Positions 1 through 7,464 are shown, numbered from the stretch's first letter. The stretch: 12,401 bases of DNA from Polyangia bacterium (GCA_030433055.1 JAUILJ010000141.1:1-12401); one strand, 5' to 3'. The notes: generated by a model not told the origin, from the sequence alone. Numbers and translations are program-made.

Positions 1-493
1 CAACGCCAGCATCGCACCCACGCGCAGCTACAACTCTGCGGCCATCCTGGTGCGAGACGTCACGACGCCCGGGCACTGGCTGATGCACAGCCTGGGCTTT
101 CAGGGCGGGAACAGCAACGGCCCCGGCGCGGGGTTGCCCAGCGGCTGTCCCAATCAGGGTGACTTCGTGGGCCTGGGGAGCGAAGCGAAGATCACCGTGA
201 GTCAGGCATCGACGCTGTGTCTGAACCCGGTCACCAGCTTCCGTGGTCGCCTGGCGATCTGTCGAGTTGGCAGCCAGTTTCACATGCTGCGCAAGCTCGA
301 CAACGAGAGCAACTGGGTGGAGACCAACACCTTCACCCACGCTCAGATCGGCAACGAGATGGATGTTGGTCCCGTGGCGAACGGCTGGGGAGTTCCTCCC
401 GACGTCAGCCCACGCTTCGACTGGATCCACTTCGGCGTGCCAGGCAGTGACGCGGACTGCAGCGCCTCGGCTTTCGATGCCGCGCATCCCTGA
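1..493 (+). CDS. C-terminal part of a probably exported protein with a concanavalin A-like (DUF1349-like) domain; 5' end outside window
   Basis: The frame is open from base 2, with no stop upstream of the first in-window start codon (GTG at 50), so this is the 3' end of a gene that begins outside the window. About 163 residues are visible. The stretch SAAILVRD, followed by a long loop, then RGRLAICRVGSQFHMLRKLD and a final segment ending in WIHFGVPG, resembles the beta-sandwich pattern of concanavalin A-like domains of the DUF1349 type. In that pattern a strand with an Arg precedes a 'readout' strand pair and a Trp-containing sample strand. Such domains are common in secreted myxobacterial proteins and often bind carbohydrate. 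Several Cys residues fit an exported, disulfide-bonded protein. No C-terminal transmembrane anchor is present. The fold assignment is inferred from pattern only, and the substrate is unknown. A strong hairpin starts six bases after the stop codon. Confidence 0.7.
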   Translation, partial: NASIAPTRSYNSAAILVRDVTTPGHWLMHSLGFQGGNSNGPGAGLPSGCPNQGDFVGLGSEAKITVSQASTLCLNPVTSFRGRLAICRVGSQFHMLRKLDNESNWVETNTFTHAQIGNEMDVGPVANGWGVPPDVSPRFDWIHFGVPGSDADCSASAFDAAHP

Positions 494-498
494 TCAGC

Positions 499-537
499 TT
501 GCCCCCCATTGTTCCCGCGGCTCCGGGAGAGGGGCAA
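499..537 (+). terminator. Compound hairpin just after the first gene, candidate terminator
   Basis: TTGCCCC (499-505) pairs perfectly with GGGGCAA (531-537), and inside it TCCCG (513-517) pairs with CGGGA (524-528). The result is a nested stem starting six bases after the TGA stop at 491-493. No U-run follows, so it is not a canonical intrinsic terminator. In GC-rich genomes such hairpins often still mark transcript 3' ends. Termination is inferred from position and structure. Confidence 0.5.
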
Positions 538-570
538 ATGTTGGCCCAGCGCCCACGGCTCACGGGACAA

Positions 571-598
571 TTGCGTTCGTAGTCTCAACGCCTAGCAA
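571..598 (+). promoter_or_regulatory. Weak sigma-70-like promoter candidate for the GYF_2/GAF gene
   Basis: TTGCGT (571-576) and TAGCAA (593-598) are separated by 16 bases and lie about 50 bases upstream of the ATG at 649, after the hairpin at 499-537. Each box matches consensus at only about three of six positions. This is a guess based on placement in the 155-base gap, which otherwise shows nothing coding. Confidence 0.2.
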
Positions 599-636
599 AA
601 CTGCTTCTTTTGCGCGCGTGGCGTCAGGAGACTGCG

Positions 637-642
637 AAAGGA
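637..642 (+). promoter_or_regulatory. Shine-Dalgarno site that decides the start at 649
   Basis: AAAGGA ends six bases before the ATG at 649. The frame stays open upstream to a TTG at 610, which has no comparable site. This favours the ATG and the N-terminus MAYQPVSLEL. Confidence 0.6.
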
Positions 643-648
643 CGGCCC

Positions 649-1449
649 ATGGCGTATCAACCAGTCAGCCTCGAGCTGCAGATCCGTGACAAGCAACCCA
701 GTGTCCCCGAGCTCACGCCGCTGAACGCTTGCGACTGGTTCGTGACCAATGGCGCGACGGTGGTCGGTCCAGTCACGACAGGTCTACTGCTGCGCGGCGT
801 CTCCTTTGGCCGCATCCCCCACGAGTGCATGGTTCGGCAGGTGGGCTGGAATGACTGGCGTTTCCTTGAGGAGACACGGGAGGTGCGTTCGCTGCGCCGC
901 TACAAGGATCTCATGGGCAACACCTGGCATCCCACGCCAGGCTTCAACCTGCCCAGCGCCAAGGAGGACGCGCGCCTACGCACGCGAGCGGACTTGATCG
1001 CCGCCAGGGACCCCGGCGAGGTCCTGCTGCTCGGCCTGCACGCTGCTACCCAGCAGATCGGCGCCGAACTGGGCCTGATCCACCGCTTCCGTGAGCCTTA
1101 CGTGGGCATGGTGACCTCGTACGTCGTTGGGCAGCCCCTGTGGTACCAGCTGGGGGACGTGCTGCGTCAGGACGACCCAGTGGTGATCGCCGCGTGCCAG
1201 CACCGCGGAGTGATAGGAAGTCGAATTCAGAGCGCTGCCCAGACGGCGATCGCGCGTCGCCTGTCGGTTTTCTCGGGAGGGTTGCCCCTGGGAGGTGTCG
1301 CGATGCTGCCGCTGTTCGGCTACGGACGGCTGCTCGGGATGCTCGAGCTGGGCCGCCTGCGGCGCGGCTTCCGGAGCGCCGACAAGGCGACGCTCGAAGG
1401 GATTGGCCAAGCCATGACCGAGCGGATCGACGGCAGCCACTGGGCCTGA
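649..1449 (+). CDS. GYF_2-like + GAF-like domain protein
   Basis: A 266-residue protein with no signal peptide or membrane segment, so probably cytoplasmic. Residues 29-75 carry the pattern of the bacterial GYF_2 domain: DWFVTNGATVVGPVTTG, then a basic/hydrophobic middle, then WNDWRFLEE. These are the 'W-[FY]-V ... G-P-V ... W' hallmarks of a small peptide-binding module. Residues about 118-260 look like a GAF-type sensory fold, with an amphipathic N-terminal helix (DPGEVLLLGLHAATQQIGAE), a central part, and the typical closing strand and helix LLGMLELGRL...SADKATLEGIGQAM. No kinase, cyclase or DNA-binding output domain is attached, so it probably acts through a partner. The ATG at 649 was chosen because of the AAAGGA site ahead of it. 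The next gene lies 53 bases downstream on the same strand. The ligand of the GAF-like part cannot be read from sequence. The GYF_2 call is fairly secure; the GAF call is moderate. Confidence 0.85.
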   Translation: MAYQPVSLELQIRDKQPSVPELTPLNACDWFVTNGATVVGPVTTGLLLRGVSFGRIPHECMVRQVGWNDWRFLEETREVRSLRRYKDLMGNTWHPTPGFNLPSAKEDARLRTRADLIAARDPGEVLLLGLHAATQQIGAELGLIHRFREPYVGMVTSYVVGQPLWYQLGDVLRQDDPVVIAACQHRGVIGSRIQSAAQTAIARRLSVFSGGLPLGGVAMLPLFGYGRLLGMLELGRLRRGFRSADKATLEGIGQAMTERIDGSHWA

Positions 1450-1502
1450 GCCTGCGGCTCATCCTCGCCTGATCTTCGTGGGGCGTGTGCTAGACGGGGC
1501 CC

Positions 1503-2114
1503 ATGTCCGAGCGGGCCCCGGAGACAGAGTACGACGCCTTCACCGCTGACGAGCTCTTCAAGGAGTTCTTCTGGCGCTGGTACAAGCCTCTCGAGCGTGA
1601 GGTTCGGGGGAGAGACGCGCTCGGGGACGACGTGGAGCCGCTACGCGGGAGCGGCGAGTCCCGCTTGCCGGACTACGTTCGAGGCAACGTGCTGCGTCAG
1701 CTGGGACGCATGACCGATGCCGCTCGCCAGGACCAAGCGCGCTTCCTGCCACCAACGGGAGAGCTCAGCTTCGAGTGGCTGCGCGCCTTCGAGGAGCACT
1801 ACGGCGTTCGGGAGGCGCAGAACCTGGTCGTCGCTGCGGACGCCGAGCAGGCCACGAACGACTTCGTCGTGCTGGTGTGTGAGTTGGGGGCGACGGTAGG
1901 GGCGCTGCTGAGTCAGGCGGAGGGCCTCGAGTGGATACCCGAAGCTCCCTACTGGGAGAGCTACCTGGTGGACCGGGAGCGACAGCTGGTCGTGCGCCCG
2001 TTCGCTGCCGCGCTGCGCTTCATGAGCACGAGCCGCAGGTACGCCCTGGGCGAGTGGCTGTTGATCTGCCTCGAGCCTGGGCGGCGCAGCAGCTTGCTCC
2101 CAGCGGTGGAGTGA
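1503..2114 (+). CDS. Conserved-type hypothetical protein, 203 aa
   Basis: Not recognised with certainty. The protein is 203 residues, acidic, without signal peptide or membrane helix, and probably cytoplasmic. The N-terminus (TADELFKEFFWRWYKPLERE) is a likely helix rich in aromatic residues, followed by a charged linker. The C-terminal half contains CELGATVGALLSQAEGLEWI, a later WES segment and RPFAAALRFM. This order (Gly-containing helix, then 'L-x-W', then a strand and 'PF-x-x-A') loosely recalls small alpha/beta proteins of the DUF3806 type, but the match is too weak to name. The ATG at 1503 has only a poor upstream purine stretch (ACGGGG). It may be co-transcribed with the GYF_2/GAF gene. 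Its stop codon TGA (2112-2114) is immediately adjacent to the stop codon of the convergent kinase gene. Confidence 0.8.
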   Translation: MSERAPETEYDAFTADELFKEFFWRWYKPLEREVRGRDALGDDVEPLRGSGESRLPDYVRGNVLRQLGRMTDAARQDQARFLPPTGELSFEWLRAFEEHYGVREAQNLVVAADAEQATNDFVVLVCELGATVGALLSQAEGLEWIPEAPYWESYLVDRERQLVVRPFAAALRFMSTSRRYALGEWLLICLEPGRRSSLLPAVE

Positions 2115-3194
<1,080 letters not shown>

Positions 3195-3247
3195 GGACGG
3201 CAGCTTACGCGGCACCGCGACAATGTTGAAGCGGTCAGCGCGGAGGG

Positions 3248-3766
3248 TCAGTCGCTCGCTGGCTTGAGCAGGTCCGAGAGCAACGAATCGGCTCGCTCAT
3301 CGCTGATCTCCAGACCTTCGATCAGCTTCTGGTAGAGGGCCCGCTCCTCCGGGGAGATGTGATTGTCCGCCGCGGCCACAGCGGCCGCGAGGACCACGGT
3401 TATCTCCGCGCGAATCGGATCGACCTTGAGCGCGTCGATACATTCCGCGAGGCAACCAGCTTCACCGAGCTCAGCCACGCGCTTCGAGGAGGCGTCGATC
3501 ATCGACTCCATGTGAGCCGTGCGGACGCGACCATTGCTCAAGACGTCTAGCGCGCCTCTCAGCACCATGCGCTCGACGTTCAAGACCTTCCGGTCAGCGG
3601 CCATCATCAGATACATCGCCTCGCAGAGCGGCCCGTACTCTTCGACGACGCTCATCGCCTCGACCAGATCGAGGTTCGCTGACGGCAGATTCAGGGACGG
3701 TCGGTCACCACGTTTCTGGAGTTCATCACGCAGGGACTCCAGGCGCCTCTTGTGCAGCGGGAACAC
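3248..3766 (-). CDS. TerB-like (tellurite-resistance TerB fold) protein
   Basis: A 172-residue soluble, mostly helical protein. It contains two copies of the TerB-type acidic helix-turn pattern. Residues 52-72 read YLMMAADRKVLNVERMVLRG, and residues 127-150 contain AAAVAAADNHISPEERALYQ. The second fits the family signature 'A-x-A-D-x-x-I-S-x-x-E', with Asp134 and Glu140 as likely metal-coordinating acidic residues. TerB-fold proteins bind divalent metal and are linked to envelope or stress functions. Here there is no terC, terD or terZ neighbour, so a tellurite role is not supported. The start is GTG at 3766; an AGAGG stretch lies very close to it and a GGCGGA lies 13 bases away, so the start is not certain. 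An 8-bp inverted repeat lies 37 bases upstream. The kinase gene follows after a short gap, so the two are probably one transcript. Confidence 0.82.
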   Translation of the reverse strand: MFPLHKRRLESLRDELQKRGDRPSLNLPSANLDLVEAMSVVEEYGPLCEAMYLMMAADRKVLNVERMVLRGALDVLSNGRVRTAHMESMIDASSKRVAELGEAGCLAECIDALKVDPIRAEITVVLAAAVAAADNHISPEERALYQKLIEGLEISDERADSLLSDLLKPASD

Positions 3767-3780
3767 GCCTCTTGGTTAAT

Positions 3781-3793
3781 CCGCCCTGGGCGG
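3781..3793 (-). repeat. Short inverted repeat at the translation start region of the TerB-like gene
   Basis: CCGCC (3781-3785) pairs with GGCGG (3789-3793) around a three-base loop, 14 bases upstream of the GTG at 3766. It includes the GGCGGA that could serve as ribosome-binding site, so the stem could hide it. Short stems of this base composition also occur by chance. Confidence 0.35.
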
Positions 3794-3802
3794 GAAGCCA
3801 AG

Positions 3803-3826
3803 CCTGGAGGCCGAGCAACCTCCAGG
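3803..3826 (-). terminator. Perfect 8-bp inverted repeat between lipoprotein and TerB-like genes
   Basis: CCTGGAGG (3803-3810) and CCTCCAGG (3819-3826) form a perfect 8-bp stem with an 8-base loop. It lies about 75 bases after the lipoprotein stop and 37 bases before the TerB-like start, both on the minus strand. A pyrimidine-rich stretch follows in the direction of transcription but there is no run of U. It could be a terminator or attenuator separating the two genes, or an operator for the downstream gene. Confidence 0.45.
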
Positions 3827-3900
3827 TGCGAAGTGACCCTACGTCGCCCACTGCTCGTCCGAGCACGAAAAACGTGGGATCAGCGCAGCGGAACATTCGC

Positions 3901-5682
3901 TCACGCGCGGCGTCGACGGCGCCATGTGCGTCGCGAGATCAGCGCGAGCCCGAACAGTCCAATGCCCAGCGACCAGCCCCTGCCTGCCGGCTGCCCCGAT
4001 ATCGAGAAGTGGCAGTTGATTACGATGTCGCGCGGGTGGAGCGCGTGCACGACCGTCGGAGTCGTTGGGTTGTTCGGGTCGTGGGCGGCGACCCGCATCC
4101 CGTATTTCCCGTCGAGGTTTGCGACGTGGACTCCGGTTCCGCTCGGAACTCCCTGAGAATCGAAGGTGAGCTGCGTCCAGATCACCTGACGGCCATCGGG
4201 GCTGAAGCGCGGGTCGATGTCGTCGACGTTGTCGTCGCCGAAGCGCCGGGTAGGTGCGCTGAAGCCATCTACCACCAACTCGTAGACGTTGGCGTCGCCG
4301 TCGTTGGGTCCCTTCGCGGAGAACACGATGGACTGTTTGTCTGGCGCCACCGAGAAGGAGCTGAGGTCCGTGTAGTCAGTGCCAACCAGCGTCTTGGCGC
4401 TGCTGCAGTCGGTGCCGGACACCAGGTGAATGCCCACGCCGAGCGAGCCTCCCAGGGTGCGAATGAGAATACCAAACGGCGTGAAGGCGAACTGGGCCAT
4501 CTTGTCCACCAGCGCCGTTGAGCAGACGAGTCGCTCCTGCTTGCTGGCGTTGCCGGGCTGCCCGGCGCCGACCATATCCACAGAGGAGTAGATGTAGTCG
4601 CCCGCGTCGTGTTCGAGCCACGCCAGGTGGGTGTCATCCACCCATATCGGGACCACGCCGCTCAGCAGGTCGCTCCCGTACAGAATCCTCCGGTCGGTGC
4701 CGTCGACGCCGATCGTAGCGAGGCGCACTCCACCGTTGACAGTGTCCGTGTCCAGGTAGGCTAGCCGCGTGCCTCCGGGATTCAGCGCCAACAGACCTTG
4801 GACGCGGCCCTCGGTGGCCCCGTCGACCAATGTGCGCTGTTGGGGGTCGCCGCACTTGTTCTGAACCGGGGACACCACGAGCTTCGCGAAGCCTGAGCCA
4901 GTGTTGGGATCAAGCGTGACCTCCGGGAAGAACACGCCGTTTCCCATCGGCATGTTCCACCCCGGCAGGCTCATCAGCCCGCCTAGGAACTCCATGTCGC
5001 CCGCCGGATCGGTGCTCCCGAAGCCCAGCTTGCACGAGACATCTCGCGCGTGCTCCCCGTCCGAGTCTACGACACGCACGAAGTAGTCGTAGCCTTGCAT
5101 GCCCTTGCGTCCCTCGATGAAGGGAATGGGGAGCGCGGGCACGTTGACCGTCACGTCTTGTGTCGCCGAGCGGTTGTCCGGCGTGTTCGCGGTGACGGTG
5201 AACGTGTAGCTGCCGCCTTTATCCCCGAGGAAACTGGCAACGCCCGGGGTGCTGACGTCGACGTCGGAGTCACCGAGCTGGCTGTTCATGGGTGCGGTCT
5301 TCAGTACCCATGAAATCGTCAGGTTTTCGCCTTCGGGATCGGTGCTACCGGTGGCGTCGAGGGACGTCGTGAAGCCGACCAGATCGGGGTCAGTCTGCAC
5401 GTCGATCACTGGATCCTGCAGCATCGCTCCACCGGTGCCTCCGGTGCCGTGGTTGGTCCCCGCGCTGCCACCCATGGCACTGCCGCCGGTGGCGCTGCCG
5501 CCGGTGGCTCCCACCCCTCCGGTGTTCGAGCCAGCGCTCCCTCCGTCGCCCCCGCTGCCCGCTGCCGCTGTGCCGCCGCTGCCCGAGCTGCCACCGTTGC
5601 TGTCAACGTTCTCAGCCCGCTCCTTCGCAGTACAAGCGAGAGCGAGCAGGCCCAACACACCCAACCAAGCTGAAGTCCTCAC
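3901..5682 (-). CDS. PKD / PD40 beta-propeller surface lipoprotein with a MYXO-CTERM-like C-terminus
   Basis: A 593-residue predicted envelope protein. Residues 1-16 are a signal peptide ending in the lipobox ALAC (Cys17, acylated; Thr at +2 suggests outer membrane). Residues 29-86 are a Gly/Ser/Thr/Ala linker built of GGSATGGSAMGGSAG-like units. Residues 90-181 resemble a PKD/Ig-like domain (SLDATGSTDPEGENLTISW). From about residue 290 onward come TolB/PD40-type beta-propeller blades such as LNPGGTRLAYLD, APDKQSIVFSAKG and RFSPDGRQVIW. The C-terminus has Cys557, a 12-residue spacer, the hydrophobic WSLGIGLFGLALIS and the basic tail RRTWRRRRRA. This is the tripartite layout of MYXO-CTERM sorting signals, and having it together with a lipobox is unusual. 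The start is a GTG at 5682 without a strong Shine-Dalgarno site. A 9-bp hairpin lies 16 bases upstream. The protein is probably surface-exposed; its function and binding partner are unknown. Confidence 0.88.
   Translation of the reverse strand: MRTSAWLGVLGLLALACTAKERAENVDSNGGSSGSGGTAAAGSGGDGGSAGSNTGGVGATGGSATGGSAMGGSAGTNHGTGGTGGAMLQDPVIDVQTDPDLVGFTTSLDATGSTDPEGENLTISWVLKTAPMNSQLGDSDVDVSTPGVASFLGDKGGSYTFTVTANTPDNRSATQDVTVNVPALPIPFIEGRKGMQGYDYFVRVVDSDGEHARDVSCKLGFGSTDPAGDMEFLGGLMSLPGWNMPMGNGVFFPEVTLDPNTGSGFAKLVVSPVQNKCGDPQQRTLVDGATEGRVQGLLALNPGGTRLAYLDTDTVNGGVRLATIGVDGTDRRILYGSDLLSGVVPIWVDDTHLAWLEHDAGDYIYSSVDMVGAGQPGNASKQERLVCSTALVDKMAQFAFTPFGILIRTLGGSLGVGIHLVSGTDCSSAKTLVGTDYTDLSSFSVAPDKQSIVFSAKGPNDGDANVYELVVDGFSAPTRRFGDDNVDDIDPRFSPDGRQVIWTQLTFDSQGVPSGTGVHVANLDGKYGMRVAAHDPNNPTTPTVVHALHPRDIVINCHFSISGQPAGRGWSLGIGLFGLALISRRTWRRRRRA
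5425..5598 (-). repeat. Low-complexity Gly/Ser/Thr/Ala linker-coding repeat
   Basis: This segment encodes residues 29-86 of the lipoprotein, with tandem units of the type GGSA-TGGSA-MGGSA. The codons are dominated by GGC/GGT and GCN/AGC, giving a repetitive tract prone to length change. Such linkers directly after the lipidated Cys are typical of Polyangiales surface lipoproteins and extend the domain away from the membrane. Confidence 0.8.
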
Positions 5683-5698
5683 GCTTCGAGTATCGCGG

Positions 5699-5723
5699 CG
5701 AGCCTCGGTGCTGTCGAGGCTCG
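5699..5723 (-). promoter_or_regulatory. Perfect 9-bp inverted repeat 16 bases upstream of the lipoprotein start
   Basis: CGAGCCTCG (5699-5707) and CGAGGCTCG (5715-5723) form a perfect 9-bp stem with a 7-base loop. It lies in the 154-base gap between nadC and the lipoprotein gene, next to the GTG start at 5682. It has no U-run. It could be an operator, a 5'-leader hairpin controlling translation, or the end of the nadC transcript. Confidence 0.45.
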
Positions 5724-5807
5724 TGCCCGCGCCAGCGACGCCAGTTTTTGGAAGCCGAAGAACTCTCGGTGGTTTGTGGTGGGGAGACGTGTGCGGCGTT
5801 GTTCCCT

Positions 5808-5817
5808 CCCCCCCCCC
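5808..5817 (-). repeat. Homopolymer of ten C (ten G on the transcribed-sense minus strand)
   Basis: An uninterrupted C10 tract lies 19 bases beyond the nadC stop and about 126 bases upstream of the lipoprotein start. It is the only long homopolymer in the window. Tracts of this length slip during replication and sequencing; see the finding. Confidence 0.9.
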
Positions 5818-5836
5818 AAGAGAAGCAGTCTCGAGC

Positions 5837-6682
5837 TCATTCGACGCGCTGGATGTCGAGTGAGATGTCCGCGGCGGGTGCGGAGTGAGTGAGGGCGCCT
5901 ACGCTGATCACATCCACCCCCTGGCCTGCCAGTTCCGCGATCCGAGGCAGTGTGATCCCCCCGGAAACCTCGATCAGTGCCTTGCCAGCGGCGCGGGCCA
6001 CCGCCGTCTTGATCTCCGCCGGGGCGAAGTTGTCGAGCATCACGATGTCGGCTCCCGCAGCCAGCGCTTCGTCGAGGCCCTCGAGGCTCTCGACCTCGAT
6101 CTCGATTCGGCTCGTATGCGGGGCGTAGGCTTGGGCACGTCGCACGGCTTCGGTGATGGAGCCCGCGGCTTCGATGTGGTTGTCCTTGATCAGCACCGCC
6201 GAGCCGAGGGTGTCGCGGTGGTTGTGAGCGCCGCCGCAGCGCACCGCGTAGCGCTCCAGTGAGCGCAGCCCCGGGGTGGTCTTCCGCGTGTCCACGATGC
6301 GTGTCTTCGCGCCTGGTGGCACGGCTTCGACGTACTGACGCGCGAGGGTCGCGGTACCACTCATGCGCTGCACCAGGTTCAGCGCCGTCCTCTCGGCCAT
6401 CAGAATGGGCCGCGCCGCGCCTTCGACTCGCCAGATCGGGGCACCCGGCTTCACCAGCGCGCCGTCGGGCTCACACACCTCGAACGAGAGGTCGTTGGCC
6501 AGGCGCTTGAACACGCGCTTGAAGACGTCTCCGCCGCACACGACGAGCGCGCTCTTCGCCTTGGCCGTTGCCCGCGCGCGTGTGTCCGCGCTGACGGTAG
6601 CCATGGTGGTCAGGTCTTCTCCCGAGAGGTCCTCCGCCAGCGCGCGGTCCACGACTTCGTCGATGATGAATTTGGTGAGCAT
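5837..6682 (-). CDS. nadC: Nicotinate-nucleotide diphosphorylase (carboxylating), quinolinate phosphoribosyltransferase
   Basis: NadC converts quinolinate and PRPP to nicotinate mononucleotide, CO2 and diphosphate in de novo NAD synthesis in the cytoplasm. The 281 residues are the usual length. Family motifs are all present: EDLSGEDLTT (17-26), ERTALNLVQRMSGTAT (97-112), DTRKTTPGLRSLERYAVRCG (131-150) with the substrate-binding Arg and Lys, and GAHNHRDTL (151-159). These are followed by IKDNHI (165-170), EVE (196-198), DIVMLDN (212-218), EVSGG (238-242) and VDVISVGALTHS (256-267). The ATG at 6682 is supported by AGAGGT (6687-6692), four bases upstream. The gene lies 38 bases after the CPBP protease gene on the same strand, so co-transcription is likely. 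nadA and nadB are not adjacent. The assignment is secure. Confidence 0.97.
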   Translation of the reverse strand: MLTKFIIDEVVDRALAEDLSGEDLTTMATVSADTRARATAKAKSALVVCGGDVFKRVFKRLANDLSFEVCEPDGALVKPGAPIWRVEGAARPILMAERTALNLVQRMSGTATLARQYVEAVPPGAKTRIVDTRKTTPGLRSLERYAVRCGGAHNHRDTLGSAVLIKDNHIEAAGSITEAVRRAQAYAPHTSRIEIEVESLEGLDEALAAGADIVMLDNFAPAEIKTAVARAAGKALIEVSGGITLPRIAELAGQGVDVISVGALTHSAPAADISLDIQRVE

Positions 6683-6720
6683 CTTGACCTCTAAATCCGC
6701 AGGGATACGTGCCTCGGCGT

Positions 6721-7464
6721 TCAGCCGCCGAAGCCATAGCTGTGGGCGATGTACGCCGCGAACAGGTTACACATCGCATGGAATAGTACGCCCGCGCCAA
6801 TGCCGCCCGTGCGCGCACGCATCCAGCCAAAAAGCAGGGCAGGGAAGAACACCGCGAGCCGATCGGGCCTGAACTCGGTGGCCACGTGACCCAGGGCGAA
6901 CAAGGCGCTCGACACGATCAGGCCCGGCCCCACGTAGGCGCCGAGGACTCTCCAGCGGGGTGTCCAGGCGCGGTCGAGCTCGCTCTGCAAGAAGCCGCGA
7001 AAGAACGCCTCCTCCGGTAGGGCGATCACCGCGATCTCACCCAATACATCTTGCCCCAAGCTGGGTAGCGCCGCAGCGCTCCAGGCGTGGGCCGGCTTCC
7101 ACCACCACAGCCACCCCGCCACGAACGGTGGGAAGAAGATCAGCGCTGCCCCCAGCGCCCAGAGCAGGGCGCGCAAGCTGGCTCGAGCCAGCCTGGTGGG
7201 TTCGAGGGGGGTCGTCTCGAGCAAGCCTCCAAGCGCGAGCCCGCTCGCTCTAACCTCCGCGTCACCCCGCTTGGAGAGGGCAAGCCAATAGGTCGCCAAC
7301 ATGAAGGTCAGCCCAACCCCGGTGGCGGCGTAGTCCTTCGGCAGCGTGTACGACAGCACGGTGACCACCGCGCTCACCAGCAAGGTCAGGCCGATCGCCT
7401 TCAGGGCGACGGGCGGGCTCTTGGAGGGCGCGTCGGTCACTGGGCGCGTTCTACGCCATCCCAC
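6721..7464 (-). CDS. CPBP (Rce1-like) glutamic intramembrane protease, candidate myxosortase
   Basis: A 247-residue inner-membrane protein with about seven hydrophobic segments (roughly residues 20-41, 47-63, 98-121, 140-158, 174-194, 202-214 and 222-240). The CPBP/Abi (PF02517) active-site motifs are intact. Motif 1 is PEEAFFRGFLQ, with Glu151, Glu152 and Arg156. Motif 2 is ALFALGHV, with His193. Motif 3 is FHAMCN, with His229 and Asn233. Glutamic proteases of this family include eukaryotic Rce1 and the bacterial myxosortases (MrtX, MrtC, MrtP), which were predicted computationally to cleave MYXO-CTERM tails after a Cys-containing motif. The core (PEEAFFRGFLQ, and RTGGIGAGVLFHA near motif 3) looks to me like the myxosortase type, but I cannot assign a subfamily. 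A protein with a Cys + hydrophobic + Arg tail is encoded two genes downstream. The GTG at 7464 has a weak AAGG site; a GTG at 7440 (giving MTDAPSKSPP) is an alternative start. Immunity or bacteriocin-processing roles are possible for other CPBP proteins. Confidence 0.9.
   Translation of the reverse strand: MGWRRTRPVTDAPSKSPPVALKAIGLTLLVSAVVTVLSYTLPKDYAATGVGLTFMLATYWLALSKRGDAEVRASGLALGGLLETTPLEPTRLARASLRALLWALGAALIFFPPFVAGWLWWWKPAHAWSAAALPSLGQDVLGEIAVIALPEEAFFRGFLQSELDRAWTPRWRVLGAYVGPGLIVSSALFALGHVATEFRPDRLAVFFPALLFGWMRARTGGIGAGVLFHAMCNLFAAYIAHSYGFGG

Noticed and set aside
3248..3766. Tellurite-resistance operon
   Set aside because: Only a single TerB-like gene is present, without terZ/A/C/D/E neighbours, so a tellurite phenotype cannot be supported.
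3772..4521. Plus-strand 249-codon frame opposite the lipoprotein gene, and similar frames at 5249-5863 and 2400-3158
   Set aside because: They lie antisense to genes with recognisable domains (PD40 propeller, Gly linker, kinase motifs) and read as low-complexity Arg/Ser/Pro or Val/Ala sequence without motifs.
5425..5598. CRISPR array or tandem non-coding repeat
   Set aside because: The repetition is explained by the Gly/Ser/Thr linker codons of the lipoprotein; there is no spacer-repeat periodicity.
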